Assembly: GCF_009937995.1 (NCBI RefSeq)
Contig: NZ_AP021881.1
Coordinates: 3,162,001 to 3,226,000 of the forward strand
Length of the DNA stretch: 64,000 nucleotides
From: Sulfuriferula nivalis
Lineage (GTDB): Bacteria > Pseudomonadota > Gammaproteobacteria > Burkholderiales > Sulfuriferulaceae
Direction: 5' to 3'
The position numbers and the translations under genes are program-made. Below the pieces are notes generated by a model. It was not told the DNA's origin and did not search any database. It saw only the letters and a program-made list of their open reading frames with translations. Numbering within the stretch: position 1 is the stretch's first letter; every line of letters begins with the position of its first letter. Below, in pieces: positions 1 to 8,013 of the stretch.

Positions 1-213
1 GGTCATGTCTTCATTACAAGCAACCGTAATTAACGGCTTGTTGAGTTTCCACGCCATGTACTCGACAAAACGAGTTTTACCGCAGCCAGTCGGTCCTTTT
101 AGCATCATCGGCATGCGTACCGAGTAAGCTGCTTCGTACAACTCTATTTCATCAGCTACGTTGCGATAGTAGGGTTGTTTTTCGATTCTGTATTGATTGA
201 TAATGTCATTCAT
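1..213 (-). CDS. cbbQ: CbbQ-type AAA+ ATPase, N-terminal part only
   Basis: CbbQ is a MoxR-class AAA+ ATPase that works with CbbO to reactivate inhibited Rubisco. Only the first 71 codons are present; the gene continues past position 1. The visible protein starts MNDIINQYRIEKQPYY and contains a Walker A motif, GPTGCGKTR, at about residues 40-48, followed by VEYMAWKLNKPL as in CbbQ/NorQ/GvpN proteins. It follows the mcdB candidate by 87 bp and closes the carboxysome operon within this window. The family assignment rests on the Walker A region and the operon position; a cbbO gene would be expected beyond the left edge. Confidence 0.85.
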   Translation of the reverse strand, partial: MNDIINQYRIEKQPYYRNVADEIELYEAAYSVRMPMMLKGPTGCGKTRFVEYMAWKLNKPLITVACNEDMT

Positions 214-300
214 GACTATTCCTTAATTGGGTAGATGAGTTCTCTATTAACAGCAGAACATAACCTGCCTGTTCTCAGCTAAGCACTATGCCTGGTCAAA

Positions 301-510
301 TCAATCCGGCCAGACGCGATCCGGATGCTGTATGCCTGATTTGCTGGCTTTGGCTGGCGCAGGCTTGGCGCTGGCACGAGGCTTTGCCGTGGTTACCTTG
401 GCTGCAACGGGAGCGATATCCGGCACTGCAGTTGTTGGAGGGATATCCTGCTGTTCTTTAATCTGGCGTACACCACGTACAAGTTTTGATCCTACATTTT
501 TCACAGGCAT
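301..510 (-). CDS. mcdB: Probable alpha-McdB carboxysome-positioning adaptor
   Basis: This 69-residue protein has a short basic N-terminus (KNVGSKLVRGVRQIKEQQ), then an Ala/Pro/Lys-rich low-complexity segment that looks disordered, and ends in RVWPD. Known alpha-McdB proteins are small, disordered, encoded just after the ParA-like mcdA in cso operons, and carry an invariant Trp close to the C-terminus. Here the Trp is third from the end. The start codon overlaps the end of mcdA by 10 bp and is preceded by a strong GAGGAGG site, so the two are translationally coupled. McdB is thought to link carboxysomes to the McdA gradient on the nucleoid. The call rests on position and the terminal Trp, since sequence conservation in this family is weak. 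Confidence 0.75.
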   Translation of the reverse strand: MPVKNVGSKLVRGVRQIKEQQDIPPTTAVPDIAPVAAKVTTAKPRASAKPAPAKASKSGIQHPDRVWPD

Positions 511-1136
511 AAAACCTCCTCGATAATCGCTTCAATATCAGCCACGGCATGTTTACCGCGTTTTCCCACGCCATATACGCTCAGGCCTTCTACTGCAGCG
601 GTGCGATATGCCGCACGTCGCTGCATGCCTGATGCCAGTACAGGCACATCAAATTCTGTTACTACTTCACGCATTTCACGTGACAAAGCGTTGCGAGATT
701 CCAGCTGATTCAGTACCAGACAGGCACGCAACCCGGGGTTGTCCTGTTGCGCTTTTTTGACTGCATTAGCCATATCCACACTCGCCCACAAATCTATAGG
801 TGAAGGCAAAACGGGTATCAGCGCCAAGTTCGCGATGTGCATGATGGCAGCTACCGTTTCCCCTTGCACCGTAGGTGGACAATCAACCACTACATAACGA
901 TAACTGCGTACCAATTTAGTAAGTACAGCAGTCGGATTACCTGCCAGTTGCGCAACACCTGGCAATCCTGAGTTACCACCACCCATGCCCACCCATTGGG
1001 TAATTGAGCGTTGCGGGTCGGCATCGACCAGATGCGTAGCACCACGTTTCGACAGTCCTGCCGCCAGATTCAGCGCCAGCGTGGTTTTGCCGGTTCCGCC
1101 TTTCTGGTTGATGACAGCGATAATGCGATTGGTCAT
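501..1136 (-). CDS. mcdA: McdA: ParA-type ATPase for carboxysome positioning
   Basis: This 211-residue ParA/MinD-family ATPase has a deviant Walker A motif, KGGTGKTT, at residues 12-19, with the signature second lysine, and a Walker A' region VVVDCPPT at about residue 82. Alpha-McdA proteins bind DNA nonspecifically and, with McdB, space carboxysomes along the nucleoid. Its place inside the cso operon, between acRAF and the small mcdB-like gene, makes this function more likely than plasmid or chromosome partitioning. No parB-like gene is nearby. The length matches orphan ParA/McdA proteins. Confidence 0.88.
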   Translation of the reverse strand: MTNRIIAVINQKGGTGKTTLALNLAAGLSKRGATHLVDADPQRSITQWVGMGGGNSGLPGVAQLAGNPTAVLTKLVRSYRYVVVDCPPTVQGETVAAIMHIANLALIPVLPSPIDLWASVDMANAVKKAQQDNPGLRACLVLNQLESRNALSREMREVVTEFDVPVLASGMQRRAAYRTAAVEGLSVYGVGKRGKHAVADIEAIIEEVLCL

Positions 1137-1161
1137 GGTTAACTCCGCTTCCTGTTGCTAA

Positions 1162-1446
1162 TTATTTAGCAACTGTAGTGGAAACCAGTGCGTGCATCTC
1201 GACGATAAAGCTGGAGTTGCGTTCATTCAGCACAGCGAGACCTTCACCATCAATACTGACGTTGGCATAAGTTTTTCCAAAATTAATATTTGGATAGTAA
1301 TCTTCACGTTTTGACAGCTCTGCCAGTTCATCCAGAAACTTCCGGGTCTCTGGATAGCTGTTAAAGTCAAAGCGTTTATTCATGGTTGGTTCAAGGACTT
1401 TGCCGACTAAAACCGTGTCCTTATTGGCAATATTAGCTTCACTCAT
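1162..1446 (-). CDS. acRAF: pterin dehydratase-like Rubisco assembly factor
   Basis: This 94-residue protein resembles pterin-4a-carbinolamine dehydratase in fold and length, with the core YPETRKFLDELAELSKRE and YPNINFGKTYANVSI. The homolog found in alpha-carboxysome operons acts as a Rubisco assembly factor (acRAF) and is not a working dehydratase. The typical dehydratase active-site HH-x-P pattern is not visible, which fits the chaperone role. It overlaps the upstream ferritin-like gene by 4 bp (ATGA), so it is translationally coupled to it. Confidence 0.8.
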   Translation of the reverse strand: MSEANIANKDTVLVGKVLEPTMNKRFDFNSYPETRKFLDELAELSKREDYYPNINFGKTYANVSIDGEGLAVLNERNSSFIVEMHALVSTTVAK

Positions 1447-1892
1447 TGCTCTACTCCCTTATGAATTTCCGTCAACATACGATCCAGCTCTTCCAAATGT
1501 CCTAGCTCATCTTGCAAAATCGCTGTGAGCAGCGCATGGGTTTCACTATCTCGTATTCGTGCACAATAATTCGTTGCTTCTTCATATAATCGAATTGCTT
1601 CGATCTCCAGTACACGGTCTATCAGCAGCATTTCTTCTACACTACGACCAGTACGAGCCGGAGGTAATTGCGTAGCATTGGACGGGATGCCCAAAACCAG
1701 CATCCTCGCCATCAGTCGTTCAGCATGCACCAGCTCTTCTTTTACATCTGTACGCAGTCGGGTACTCATGTCTGTCATACCCCACAAACCGGCAAGTGTG
1801 GCTTGCATCAGATACTGTTGCACAGCCGCTAGTTCGTGGCTAAGGGCGCGCGACAGATATCCGTTTAAACGAGGGTCGGACTGCATGGGCAT
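1443..1892 (-). CDS. Ferritin-like (bacterioferritin-family) protein of the cso operon
   Basis: This 149-residue four-helix protein belongs to the bacterioferritin/DPS superfamily. Helix motifs include SHELAAVQQYLMQ, EELVHAERLMARML and DELGHLEELDRML, giving E-(x)n-ExxH-type diiron ligands. A gene of this kind is regularly found between csoS1 and acRAF in proteobacterial alpha-carboxysome operons, and its role there is unproven. Iron or redox protection of the carboxysome is an inference. The start at 1892 lies 20 bp after the last csoS1 copy. Confidence 0.8.
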   Translation of the reverse strand: MPMQSDPRLNGYLSRALSHELAAVQQYLMQATLAGLWGMTDMSTRLRTDVKEELVHAERLMARMLVLGIPSNATQLPPARTGRSVEEMLLIDRVLEIEAIRLYEEATNYCARIRDSETHALLTAILQDELGHLEELDRMLTEIHKGVEQ

Positions 1893-1912
1893 ACCTCCAT
1901 TAGTAGCGAGTA

Positions 1913-2239
1913 TCAGCTGATGTCGCCATCACGGCCGCCAATGCTGGCGTCAGGTGTGCTTGGCAGGATGTTTTCTACCTCAGAGTGCACGCGAGCGATG
2001 ATGTGCGCGGCTACCAGGCCATCACCCACACGTTCACATGCATCCGCACCCGCACGCACCGCTGCGTTTACTGCACCTGTTTCGCCACGTACCAATACAG
2101 TTACATAGCCACCACCTACAAACTGACGACCTACCAGGCGCACTTCTGCCGCCTTGGTCATCGCATCTGCGGCTTCAATCGCGGGTACCAGACCACGCGT
2201 TTCGATCATGCCCAATGCTACTCCGGTTACGTTTGCCAT
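1913..2239 (-). CDS. csoS1B: CsoS1 BMC-H shell protein, long copy
   Basis: This is a single-domain bacterial microcompartment (BMC-H) protein that forms hexameric tiles of the carboxysome facets. It has 108 residues, with the canonical [10 protein letters not shown] start and the pore-region motif [12 protein letters not shown]. Residues 8 to 92 are identical to those of the two upstream copies, but the C-terminus is extended by about 11 residues ([10 protein letters not shown]). A longer last copy also occurs as CsoS1B in Halothiobacillus. The B label follows from order and the tail and is tentative. Confidence 0.9.
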   Translation of the reverse strand: MANVTGVALGMIETRGLVPAIEAADAMTKAAEVRLVGRQFVGGGYVTVLVRGETGAVNAAVRAGADACERVGDGLVAAHIIARVHSEVENILPSTPDASIGGRDGDIS

Positions 2240-2290
2240 TTTTAGTACCCCTTCTCAATTCAGTTGGTTACAGACTTAATGATTGTTTCT

Positions 2291-2584
2291 TTACTCAGAC
2301 GCGCTAGGCAGGATGTTTTCTACCTCGGAGTGCACACGAGCGATGATGTGTGCAGCTACCAGGCCATCACCCACACGTTCACATGCATCCGCACCTGCAC
2401 GCACCGCTGCGTTTACCGCACCCGTTTCACCACGCACCAATACGGTTACATAGCCACCACCAACAAACTGACGACCTACCAGACGTACTTCTGCTGCCTT
2501 GGTCATCGCGTCTGCCGCTTCAATCGCAGGTACCAGACCACGGGTCTCGATCATGCCTAATGCTATTCCGCTTACGTTTGCCAT
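2291..2584 (-). CDS. csoS1A: CsoS1 BMC-H shell protein, middle copy
   Basis: This 97-residue BMC-H protein of the carboxysome shell begins [16 protein letters not shown] and ends ILPSASE. It differs from the copy at 2637-2930 at only a handful of residues, near the N-terminus and in the last five positions. It is predicted to form hexagonal shell tiles with a small central pore that passes bicarbonate and sugar phosphates. Spacing to the next copies is about 50 bp on each side. The symbol follows the usual csoS1C-A-B order and does not rest on a diagnostic residue. Confidence 0.9.
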   Translation of the reverse strand: MANVSGIALGMIETRGLVPAIEAADAMTKAAEVRLVGRQFVGGGYVTVLVRGETGAVNAAVRAGADACERVGDGLVAAHIIARVHSEVENILPSASE

Positions 2585-2636
2585 TTTTAATGCTCCTTTT
2601 TAAATTCAGTTAGTTTCAGATTTAATGATTGTTCTG

Positions 2637-2930
2637 TTACTCAGTTGCAGTTGGCAGGATGTTCTCCACCTCAGAGTGCACACGCGCGATGATGTGCGCA
2701 GCAACCAGGCCATCACCCACACGTTCACATGCATCCGCACCTGCACGTACCGCTGCGTTTACCGCACCAGTTTCGCCACGTACCAATACAGTTACATAGC
2801 CACCACCAACAAACTGACGACCTACCAGGCGTACTTCTGCCGCTTTAGTCATCGCGTCTGCTGCTTCAATCGCAGGTACCAGACCACGCGTTTCGATCAT
2901 GCCTAATGCCACTCCGCTTACGTTTGCCAT
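2637..2930 (-). CDS. csoS1C: CsoS1 BMC-H shell protein, first copy
   Basis: This 97-residue BMC-H shell protein is the first of three tandem copies downstream of csoS4B. It has the conserved [20 protein letters not shown] block and the glycine-rich pore loop FVGGGYV. It ends ILPTATE. The near-complete identity between copies suggests recent duplication or gene conversion that keeps the paralogs alike. A clear Shine-Dalgarno site (GAGAAGGAGT) precedes the start. Confidence 0.9.
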   Translation of the reverse strand: MANVSGVALGMIETRGLVPAIEAADAMTKAAEVRLVGRQFVGGGYVTVLVRGETGAVNAAVRAGADACERVGDGLVAAHIIARVHSEVENILPTATE

Positions 2931-2963
2931 TTTTAGTACTCCTTCTCAGATTAAAAAACTTGC

Positions 2964-3221
2964 TTATTCGCCGTTGCCGGCATCCCATGCATCAATAATT
3001 CCGCAGATAGTCAAGTCGGTTAAGGTCGCCTTGTCTCCTGTGGCAATTCGTGCTGCAGAACCACCTGCTGTTATTACCCATTTTCCTGGTGGTACACCCA
3101 CCGGATCACAAGCCACGCTGATCTTGCCCTGAGTATCTTCCAATACTCTCAGTGAAGCGTTTTGCAGACCCGGAACACGCCGCGTCGCCACCAGATCTGA
3201 CACCACGCGCATAATTTCCAT
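2964..3221 (-). CDS. csoS4B: CsoS4B BMC-P vertex protein
   Basis: This is a pentameric vertex protein (EutN/CcmL family, BMC-P) that caps the corners of the icosahedral carboxysome. The start was placed at 3221 (MEIMRVVSDLVATRR), because GGAGG lies 8 bp upstream and this start falls just after the csoS4A stop. A longer reading from 3245 would overlap csoS4A. The protein is 85 residues, with the family signature PGKWVITAGGSAAR and TICGIIDAWD. Its role is paired with CsoS4A. Confidence 0.9.
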   Translation of the reverse strand: MEIMRVVSDLVATRRVPGLQNASLRVLEDTQGKISVACDPVGVPPGKWVITAGGSAARIATGDKATLTDLTICGIIDAWDAGNGE

Positions 3222-3222
3222 A

Positions 3223-3474
3223 TCAAGCCTCCGACCAGTGATCAATGATGCCGATAATAGTCAAATCACTAGGAAACTCTTTGCTACCGGCAGCTTCACG
3301 TGCTGCTGAAGAACCGACACATATCACCCAGTCCCCAGGTATACAACCCACCGCATCTACAGCAACCTGACGTGGCCCGCCTACTTTTTCGCGCACCACC
3401 AGTAATGGGCGATGTCCCAGATCCTTAATTCGGTTGGTTGAAACCAGCGTTTTTTCCACTTGGCAAATTTTCAT
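3223..3474 (-). CDS. csoS4A: CsoS4A BMC-P vertex protein
   Basis: This 83-residue EutN/CcmL-type pentamer protein begins MKICQVEKTLVSTNRI and contains GCIPGDWVICVGSSAARE and TIIGIIDHWSEA. Such proteins form the 12 vertices of the carboxysome shell and limit CO2 leakage. It lies 19 bp after csoSCA and is followed immediately by csoS4B, matching the conserved order csoSCA-csoS4A-csoS4B of alpha-carboxysome operons. Confidence 0.92.
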   Translation of the reverse strand: MKICQVEKTLVSTNRIKDLGHRPLLVVREKVGGPRQVAVDAVGCIPGDWVICVGSSAAREAAGSKEFPSDLTIIGIIDHWSEA

Positions 3475-3493
3475 TACGCTCTCCTAAACCGAC

Positions 3494-5065
3494 CTATTTC
3501 TCACTCGCTGCTATCAGTTCTATCGGGCTACCTGGGCGCTTGTCCTGTACTGTCAGCCCACATACGATCAACCCCTTTTGTGCCAGCTCCTGGTAACGTC
3601 CTTCGATTGCGGCTTTCACCCGTCGGCAGCGTTCCACAGTGCGTTCGCGGCAACCCGGTACGCGACTGTCATAGCGAAAATGTATGGCTACAGGTGCTGG
3701 CAACCCACGATTTACATTGAGTTTGGTAAAAATCTTGATACCAACATCCATATCTGGCGCACCTTCTTCCACCGTATGCAGGTGGGCAAAGTAGGCAAGA
3801 TTTCGCAACTGAAATTCCTCAAAGCCATCACCGACACTGATAAAGCGCTCGGCGTGACCGATGTCTGCATAACGTCCACCCCAGTTGCTGCATACATATT
3901 CAATCTGCGATAAATTATTAATCAGCAAAGTCGCAATAAGTCGACGCATGCCTTCATGCGGTTCACCCTGTCCTTCAGCCCAGCCCGTACTGCTGCTGGC
4001 AGACTGAATTGCCTGATAAACCTTGAGTCTGGCACCACTTGCGTCATCATTGACACTGGCGCGATACAATTCAATGTTATCTACATACCGATATAAACTT
4101 ATGTCACCGTTAGCGTCGGGCACGTGTACTTTGATTGCATCAGTATCTGTATCCACACCGATCAACAAAATGTCTACGGACGCACCACAACAAAAACTAT
4201 TTTCTATGGCCTGACGGAATTCAGTCAGACGCTTCAGTCCTGCTTCTGCCGCCAGGGTCACGTTGCTACAATGTGCAGCACAGCCTTCATGCGTCGGGTC
4301 AGAGCTGCTCCAGTGGTAAACCACCACCTTCAGGTAGCGCGTACCTGCATCTGCAGTCACTGGGCGACCTTCTCGGAAACGCATTAGCTCGGTTTCTACC
4401 CAGCGTTTCACATTGGCATCTACATCAAACATTGCACCAGCGTAGGCCTTACGGCTGCGCACAGCACCATCCGGCAAGCGCAGGATATAGCGTACAAGTC
4501 CCTTCAATCGGCCATCAGAACAGGGAGATATATCCACTGCGTGGTAACCACTGTCGAGAAAGAACGCTATTGCCTCATCTTTGCCCTGATGCGAATTATT
4601 TAATTCTGATTGTTCAGCCATGAGGCGCAATGTACGTAAAACACACTCGCCATATAACGCACGCATATCCAAATCTTCAATCCAGGCATCTGCTAACAGT
4701 TGAGCGGGCAATTCAAAACCGAGTTGCTCAAGCGCAATACGCTGAGCACGTTCAATAAAATCCGGTTCGTGCTGCATAGCTGCGATACGTTTCAGTACAG
4801 GGACAATTGCATCAAAAGCCCCTTTGACTCTATGTTCATGCGCTAACAAACGCTGATTTTCCATATCGTTAGTTAGCGGGTGACGGCATGGTCGTCCAGT
4901 TTCAGTCGAACATGCCGGGTTAACCATACGCTCATCATCGATTGCGAATACTGCCAGCCGAGGCCGTACCTGCAGCGCACCAGCAGGCGTGCCCAGTCCA
5001 TAAGGCGGACGGCTTGCTGTTGACTGCGGGCTAATGACTCGCCCTGGACGGTTTCTCGTATTCAT
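3494..5065 (-). CDS. csoSCA: CsoSCA carboxysomal beta-type carbonic anhydrase
   Basis: This enzyme converts bicarbonate to CO2 inside the carboxysome next to Rubisco. The ATG at 5065 (MNTRNRPGRV) was chosen over a TTG at 5077 because GGAGA lies 8 bp upstream and known CsoSCA proteins begin MNTRN. It has 523 residues. The zinc and catalytic residues are visible: the C-S-D-G-R motif (C182, D184, R186), H251 in VVVYHWSS and C262 in THEGCAAHC. These correspond to C173, D175, R177, H242 and C253 of the Halothiobacillus enzyme. The N-terminal tail probably binds Rubisco or the shell. It sits between csoS2 and csoS4A. Confidence 0.95.
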   Translation of the reverse strand: MNTRNRPGRVISPQSTASRPPYGLGTPAGALQVRPRLAVFAIDDERMVNPACSTETGRPCRHPLTNDMENQRLLAHEHRVKGAFDAIVPVLKRIAAMQHEPDFIERAQRIALEQLGFELPAQLLADAWIEDLDMRALYGECVLRTLRLMAEQSELNNSHQGKDEAIAFFLDSGYHAVDISPCSDGRLKGLVRYILRLPDGAVRSRKAYAGAMFDVDANVKRWVETELMRFREGRPVTADAGTRYLKVVVYHWSSSDPTHEGCAAHCSNVTLAAEAGLKRLTEFRQAIENSFCCGASVDILLIGVDTDTDAIKVHVPDANGDISLYRYVDNIELYRASVNDDASGARLKVYQAIQSASSSTGWAEGQGEPHEGMRRLIATLLINNLSQIEYVCSNWGGRYADIGHAERFISVGDGFEEFQLRNLAYFAHLHTVEEGAPDMDVGIKIFTKLNVNRGLPAPVAIHFRYDSRVPGCRERTVERCRRVKAAIEGRYQELAQKGLIVCGLTVQDKRPGSPIELIAASEK

Positions 5066-5112
5066 CACATTCTCCAATTAGCTTTACTGTTTACTTGATT
5101 ACTTTTTTTACC

Positions 5113-7500
5113 TTAACCGCGCGCACCGCCGGAGTAAGTTATCGCTGAGCCTCTGGCATCATTACCGCTGCTGCCGGTAATTTTGCTTATTGGCAATTCT
5201 GGGCGATCACGCTCTTTCATTTGCGATGCACCTATCAGTGCACCACGCTGATCCCCACGTATAGTCGGATTGCGACGGCTGGAATTGCCTTCAGTACCAG
5301 TCACGCTTTCATTACGACGCCAAGCTGCTCCGGTGATAGCAAAACCACCTTCACGACCATCACCTGTAAGACGGCTGCGCACTTCTTCAACCACAGGTGT
5401 TTGCATCATGACTACGGGTGGTGCTACATCTTCCTGATAACGAAACTCAGGGGTACCTGACACCAGCCCTGCGGCCATGTTTATTGGTCCGGTGATGCGA
5501 CCGATTGCGCCGTATGCAGTGCCGGTGATGCGGTTCAAGCTACTTTCCTGCGCACTGCGAGCCGGTGTAGCTATACTAAAATCCCCTTGCATCCTCTGTT
5601 GCTGGATGACAGGTTCCACTTCACGCGGTGCATTGAGCGGGCTGCGACTCAGCGGATGCGGGTTATTATTAGCGCCACGTTGAGAAACACGCTGATGTGT
5701 ACCGGAATAAGGTGTACCGCTCAGTACCTGGCTTTCACCTCGCCCTGCACCTGTTACCTTGCCTGCAGATTCGGCATTATCGTTACGCAGTGCGATACCT
5801 GCACGTGCACCACGACTGCTCATCAATGCGCGTGACGCTGCCTGCTGCTCAGGATCACAAAATGCTATGTACTGATCCGGTCCTATGTATTCCGTGCCAG
5901 AGATTTGTTGACAGCCGCCAAACTCATCGCCGGTCACTTTCTGGCTATGTTCTAACGCAGTACCTGAAACAGGCTGCTCATTCCAGGTACGCATCATGTT
6001 TACCTTTTCTGGAACAGACACTGGCTCACGATTACATGCCTGATATTGAGCAAGGCCATTTGATTCAGTACCCGTAACACTTGCACACGCACCACGTTCT
6101 GTACCTGTCACCAAATTGCTGGTTGCTACATCAGTACCTGTCACCGTTTTATCCTGTAATGTACTCATGACACTTACCTTACGTGGCGCACTTGTACCAT
6201 TGCGACTCGCACTTGTGGATTCATTCTGTACATACTGGCTACCAGTAAGTTTTGCACTAGCACCCGTTTCATCACCTGTTACTTTATTGGTACGGCCGAT
6301 AGCGCCACCACTTACATTCTGACCAGCTGCCGTAACCATGACGCTCACTTTCGCTGGGCCAGGTTTAGGTTTGCTGTCGCAAAATGTAACAAACTGCTCT
6401 GTGCCGAGATATTCGGTACCGGTCACGCTCTTGCACAGCCCGTTATCATCGCCAGTTACTTTCATGCTCTGACCAACTTCGGTACCGCTTACACGTTGAC
6501 CACGACTTGTGGTGCCGATGTTAACTTTTGCCGGAGCAGGCTCTGGTGTTGTGGTGCATAACTGTGAGTATTGCTCCATACCGATATATTCAGTACCAGT
6601 GATGGTGCGGCAACTGCCTGACTCTATACCCGTCACCTTGCCATTACGCTCTACCTGAGTTCCGGTTACAGCTGTACCACTTAACGTTGTGCCAGCCTCC
6701 ACTTTTGCTGGAGCAGGTGGTTTGGGACGAACCCGACCGCTGGGTCGGCATGCAGGGTCGTTCCCGCGGCCTTGCTGGCACATTTCTTCGCGGCGAATTC
6801 TGGCTATTTCGCGTCCGCTTAGCCCGCTTTTTAAGCCATTTCTGGCAGCATTGCGTCGGTTTGCAGCTGATCCACCAGTGCTTTTTGCAGCGGTTTTACC
6901 CTTGCTGGAAAGCGCACGACGGCGTTCTTGACACAATTGACGAACTGCCGAAGCAACAGAACCAGACAACGCTAACGGTTCATCATCAACAATCGCGCAT
7001 ACCTCTTCAATTGCCTGCTCATATGCAGTCGTGTCAGTCGCCTTTGCCTCCTTACAGCCACATCCACAACCTGTGGTTGATCCACACCCTGAGGATGTGG
7101 ATTCGGCTGTTGCAGGTTCAGGTGTATCAATTACCTTAACCTGGCTGAATGCAGCTGACATTACCGAATTGTTTTTTGCAATTGCTGACTTTCCACCCTG
7201 AGACATGGCTACTCGTCGCGCTCTAGACAACGATTTACCCGATGCACCAGTCACGGAAGCTGCTGTAGCCATTTGCACAGGCGTTACGGCAGCTTCCGCA
7301 ATTGGCTGCACTGAGGTGACTTGCGGTGTAACAGTTGCTGTACTAGCGTTCGCTGCAGGCTTAGCCACAGATGCTGATGGCTGCGACGGCTTTACGCCTA
7401 GCGCAGTGCGTCCATTCTGGGACAGTGCACGTCGTCTCTCTAACGCCGCGGCTCGTGACGAACGTGGACTTGCTGTATTATTTTCCATAGGGTCGTTCAT
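5113..7500 (-). CDS. csoS2: CsoS2 carboxysome assembly scaffold
   Basis: This intrinsically disordered scaffold of 795 residues bridges Rubisco and shell. The N-terminal domain has at least four short basic Rubisco-binding helices: ALERRRALSQNG (about 19-30), SRARRVAMSQGG (92-103), ERRRALSSKG (192-201) and EIARIRREEMCQQG (231-244). From about residue 265 come M-repeats built on KV-x-TT-x-G-x-VSGT and KVTGDE-x-G-x-C-x-VTGTEY. The C-terminal domain, with VTGTE and ITGSSG motifs, anchors to the shell. A small Cys cluster (CGSTTGCGCGC, about 139-149) lies in the N-terminal linker. Start 7500 was kept because GGATAAGAG precedes it, whereas the Met four codons later lacks a site. Confidence 0.95.
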   Translation of the reverse strand: MNDPMENNTASPRSSRAAALERRRALSQNGRTALGVKPSQPSASVAKPAANASTATVTPQVTSVQPIAEAAVTPVQMATAASVTGASGKSLSRARRVAMSQGGKSAIAKNNSVMSAAFSQVKVIDTPEPATAESTSSGCGSTTGCGCGCKEAKATDTTAYEQAIEEVCAIVDDEPLALSGSVASAVRQLCQERRRALSSKGKTAAKSTGGSAANRRNAARNGLKSGLSGREIARIRREEMCQQGRGNDPACRPSGRVRPKPPAPAKVEAGTTLSGTAVTGTQVERNGKVTGIESGSCRTITGTEYIGMEQYSQLCTTTPEPAPAKVNIGTTSRGQRVSGTEVGQSMKVTGDDNGLCKSVTGTEYLGTEQFVTFCDSKPKPGPAKVSVMVTAAGQNVSGGAIGRTNKVTGDETGASAKLTGSQYVQNESTSASRNGTSAPRKVSVMSTLQDKTVTGTDVATSNLVTGTERGACASVTGTESNGLAQYQACNREPVSVPEKVNMMRTWNEQPVSGTALEHSQKVTGDEFGGCQQISGTEYIGPDQYIAFCDPEQQAASRALMSSRGARAGIALRNDNAESAGKVTGAGRGESQVLSGTPYSGTHQRVSQRGANNNPHPLSRSPLNAPREVEPVIQQQRMQGDFSIATPARSAQESSLNRITGTAYGAIGRITGPINMAAGLVSGTPEFRYQEDVAPPVVMMQTPVVEEVRSRLTGDGREGGFAITGAAWRRNESVTGTEGNSSRRNPTIRGDQRGALIGASQMKERDRPELPISKITGSSGNDARGSAITYSGGARG

Positions 7501-7524
7501 GCTCTTATCCTTCCGTATTCAACA

Positions 7525-7556
7525 GACCCTCACACGGGTCAATAGCTGCGAGGGTC
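7525..7556 (-). promoter_or_regulatory. Hairpin in the cbbS-csoS2 gap
   Basis: GACCCTC at 7525-7531 pairs with GAGGGTC at 7550-7556, an uninterrupted 7 bp stem with an 18 nt loop, inside the 91 bp between cbbS and csoS2. No T-run follows, so it is not a standard terminator. It may protect the upstream cbbLS mRNA or dampen read-through into csoS2; this is inference. Confidence 0.5.
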
Positions 7557-7591
7557 ATCTGCTGGATAGTCTGTCTACCTGGCCAACCTGC

Positions 7592-7924
7592 TTAACGACC
7601 GCGAAACACTACAAAGGAGCTACCCTGACTCTGAGAGTAATTGTCATAACCAATCAGGCGCACGTGATTATTCGGATGTGCGCGATGGCACGCTTCCAGT
7701 TCAGCAATAACAACGTCAACAGACTGTTCGCCGAACATAGGCAGCTTCCACATATACCAGTAGTACGCATCAGCACGTGCTGGTTCGACGTGTTCTATGC
7801 CGGGGTTCCATCCCTGGCTTATCACGTAAGCGATTTGACGGCGCATTTTATCTGGCGTCATCGCCGGTAAATACGAGAAGGTTTCGTATTTAGGAGTTGA
7901 TTTGTAATCTTGAATTTCAGCCAT
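7592..7924 (-). CDS. cbbS: Rubisco small subunit, form IA
   Basis: This 110-residue RbcS-family protein completes the L8S8 Rubisco holoenzyme that fixes CO2 in the carboxysome. The sequence runs from [20 protein letters not shown] through [11 protein letters not shown] and [13 protein letters not shown] to the [15 protein letters not shown] ending, as in carboxysomal form IA small subunits. It follows cbbL by 89 bp, a gap that contains two hairpins. Expression at high level from the cbbL promoter is expected. Confidence 0.96.
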   Translation of the reverse strand: MAEIQDYKSTPKYETFSYLPAMTPDKMRRQIAYVISQGWNPGIEHVEPARADAYYWYMWKLPMFGEQSVDVVIAELEACHRAHPNNHVRLIGYDNYSQSQGSSFVVFRGR

Positions 7925-7947
7925 TTCCGTTCCTTTCCTTTAGTCAC

Positions 7948-8012
7948 TGCACGCGTTCTTCGTGCAAGCGAAAGTTTTAATTTACATATTTAAGGTTAAA
8001 TTTGACCTTAAA
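7948..8012 (-). promoter_or_regulatory. Two hairpins in the cbbL-cbbS gap
   Basis: TTTAAGGT (7989-7996) and ACCTTAAA (8005-8012) form an 8 bp stem starting two bases beyond the cbbL stop codon. TGCACG (7948-7953) and CGTGCA (7961-7966) form a second, 6 bp stem nearer to cbbS. Such elements may set mRNA stability and the relative yield of large and small subunits; no T-run is present that would make them clear terminators. Confidence 0.5.
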
Positions 8013-8013
8013 A

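Larger units (their letters stand above)
1913..2930. repeat. Three tandem csoS1 copies, about 346 bp apart
   Basis: The three coding units start at 2930, 2584 and 2239, so the period is almost constant (346 and 345 bp). The gaps between the genes are also alike (TTTTTA-type leader then ACTCCTT or equivalent). Translated products are identical across residues 8-92. Confidence 0.85.

Noticed and set aside
2264-2906. Long plus-strand frames opposite the csoS1 genes
   Set aside because: They mirror the three conserved csoS1 copies in the other strand and repeat with the same period; there is no independent evidence for them.
7171-7178. A-AAA-AAC heptamer in csoS2 in the correct frame for -1 slippage
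   Set aside because: CsoS2 frameshifting in Halothiobacillus is near the C-terminal part. This site is near residue 108, and the -1 frame stops within a dozen codons, so it would only give a short fragment.
5113-7500. Periodic repeats in csoS2 as a possible CRISPR or satellite array
   Set aside because: The repeats are in frame and encode the known M-repeat protein motifs; repeats are imperfect and of varying spacing.
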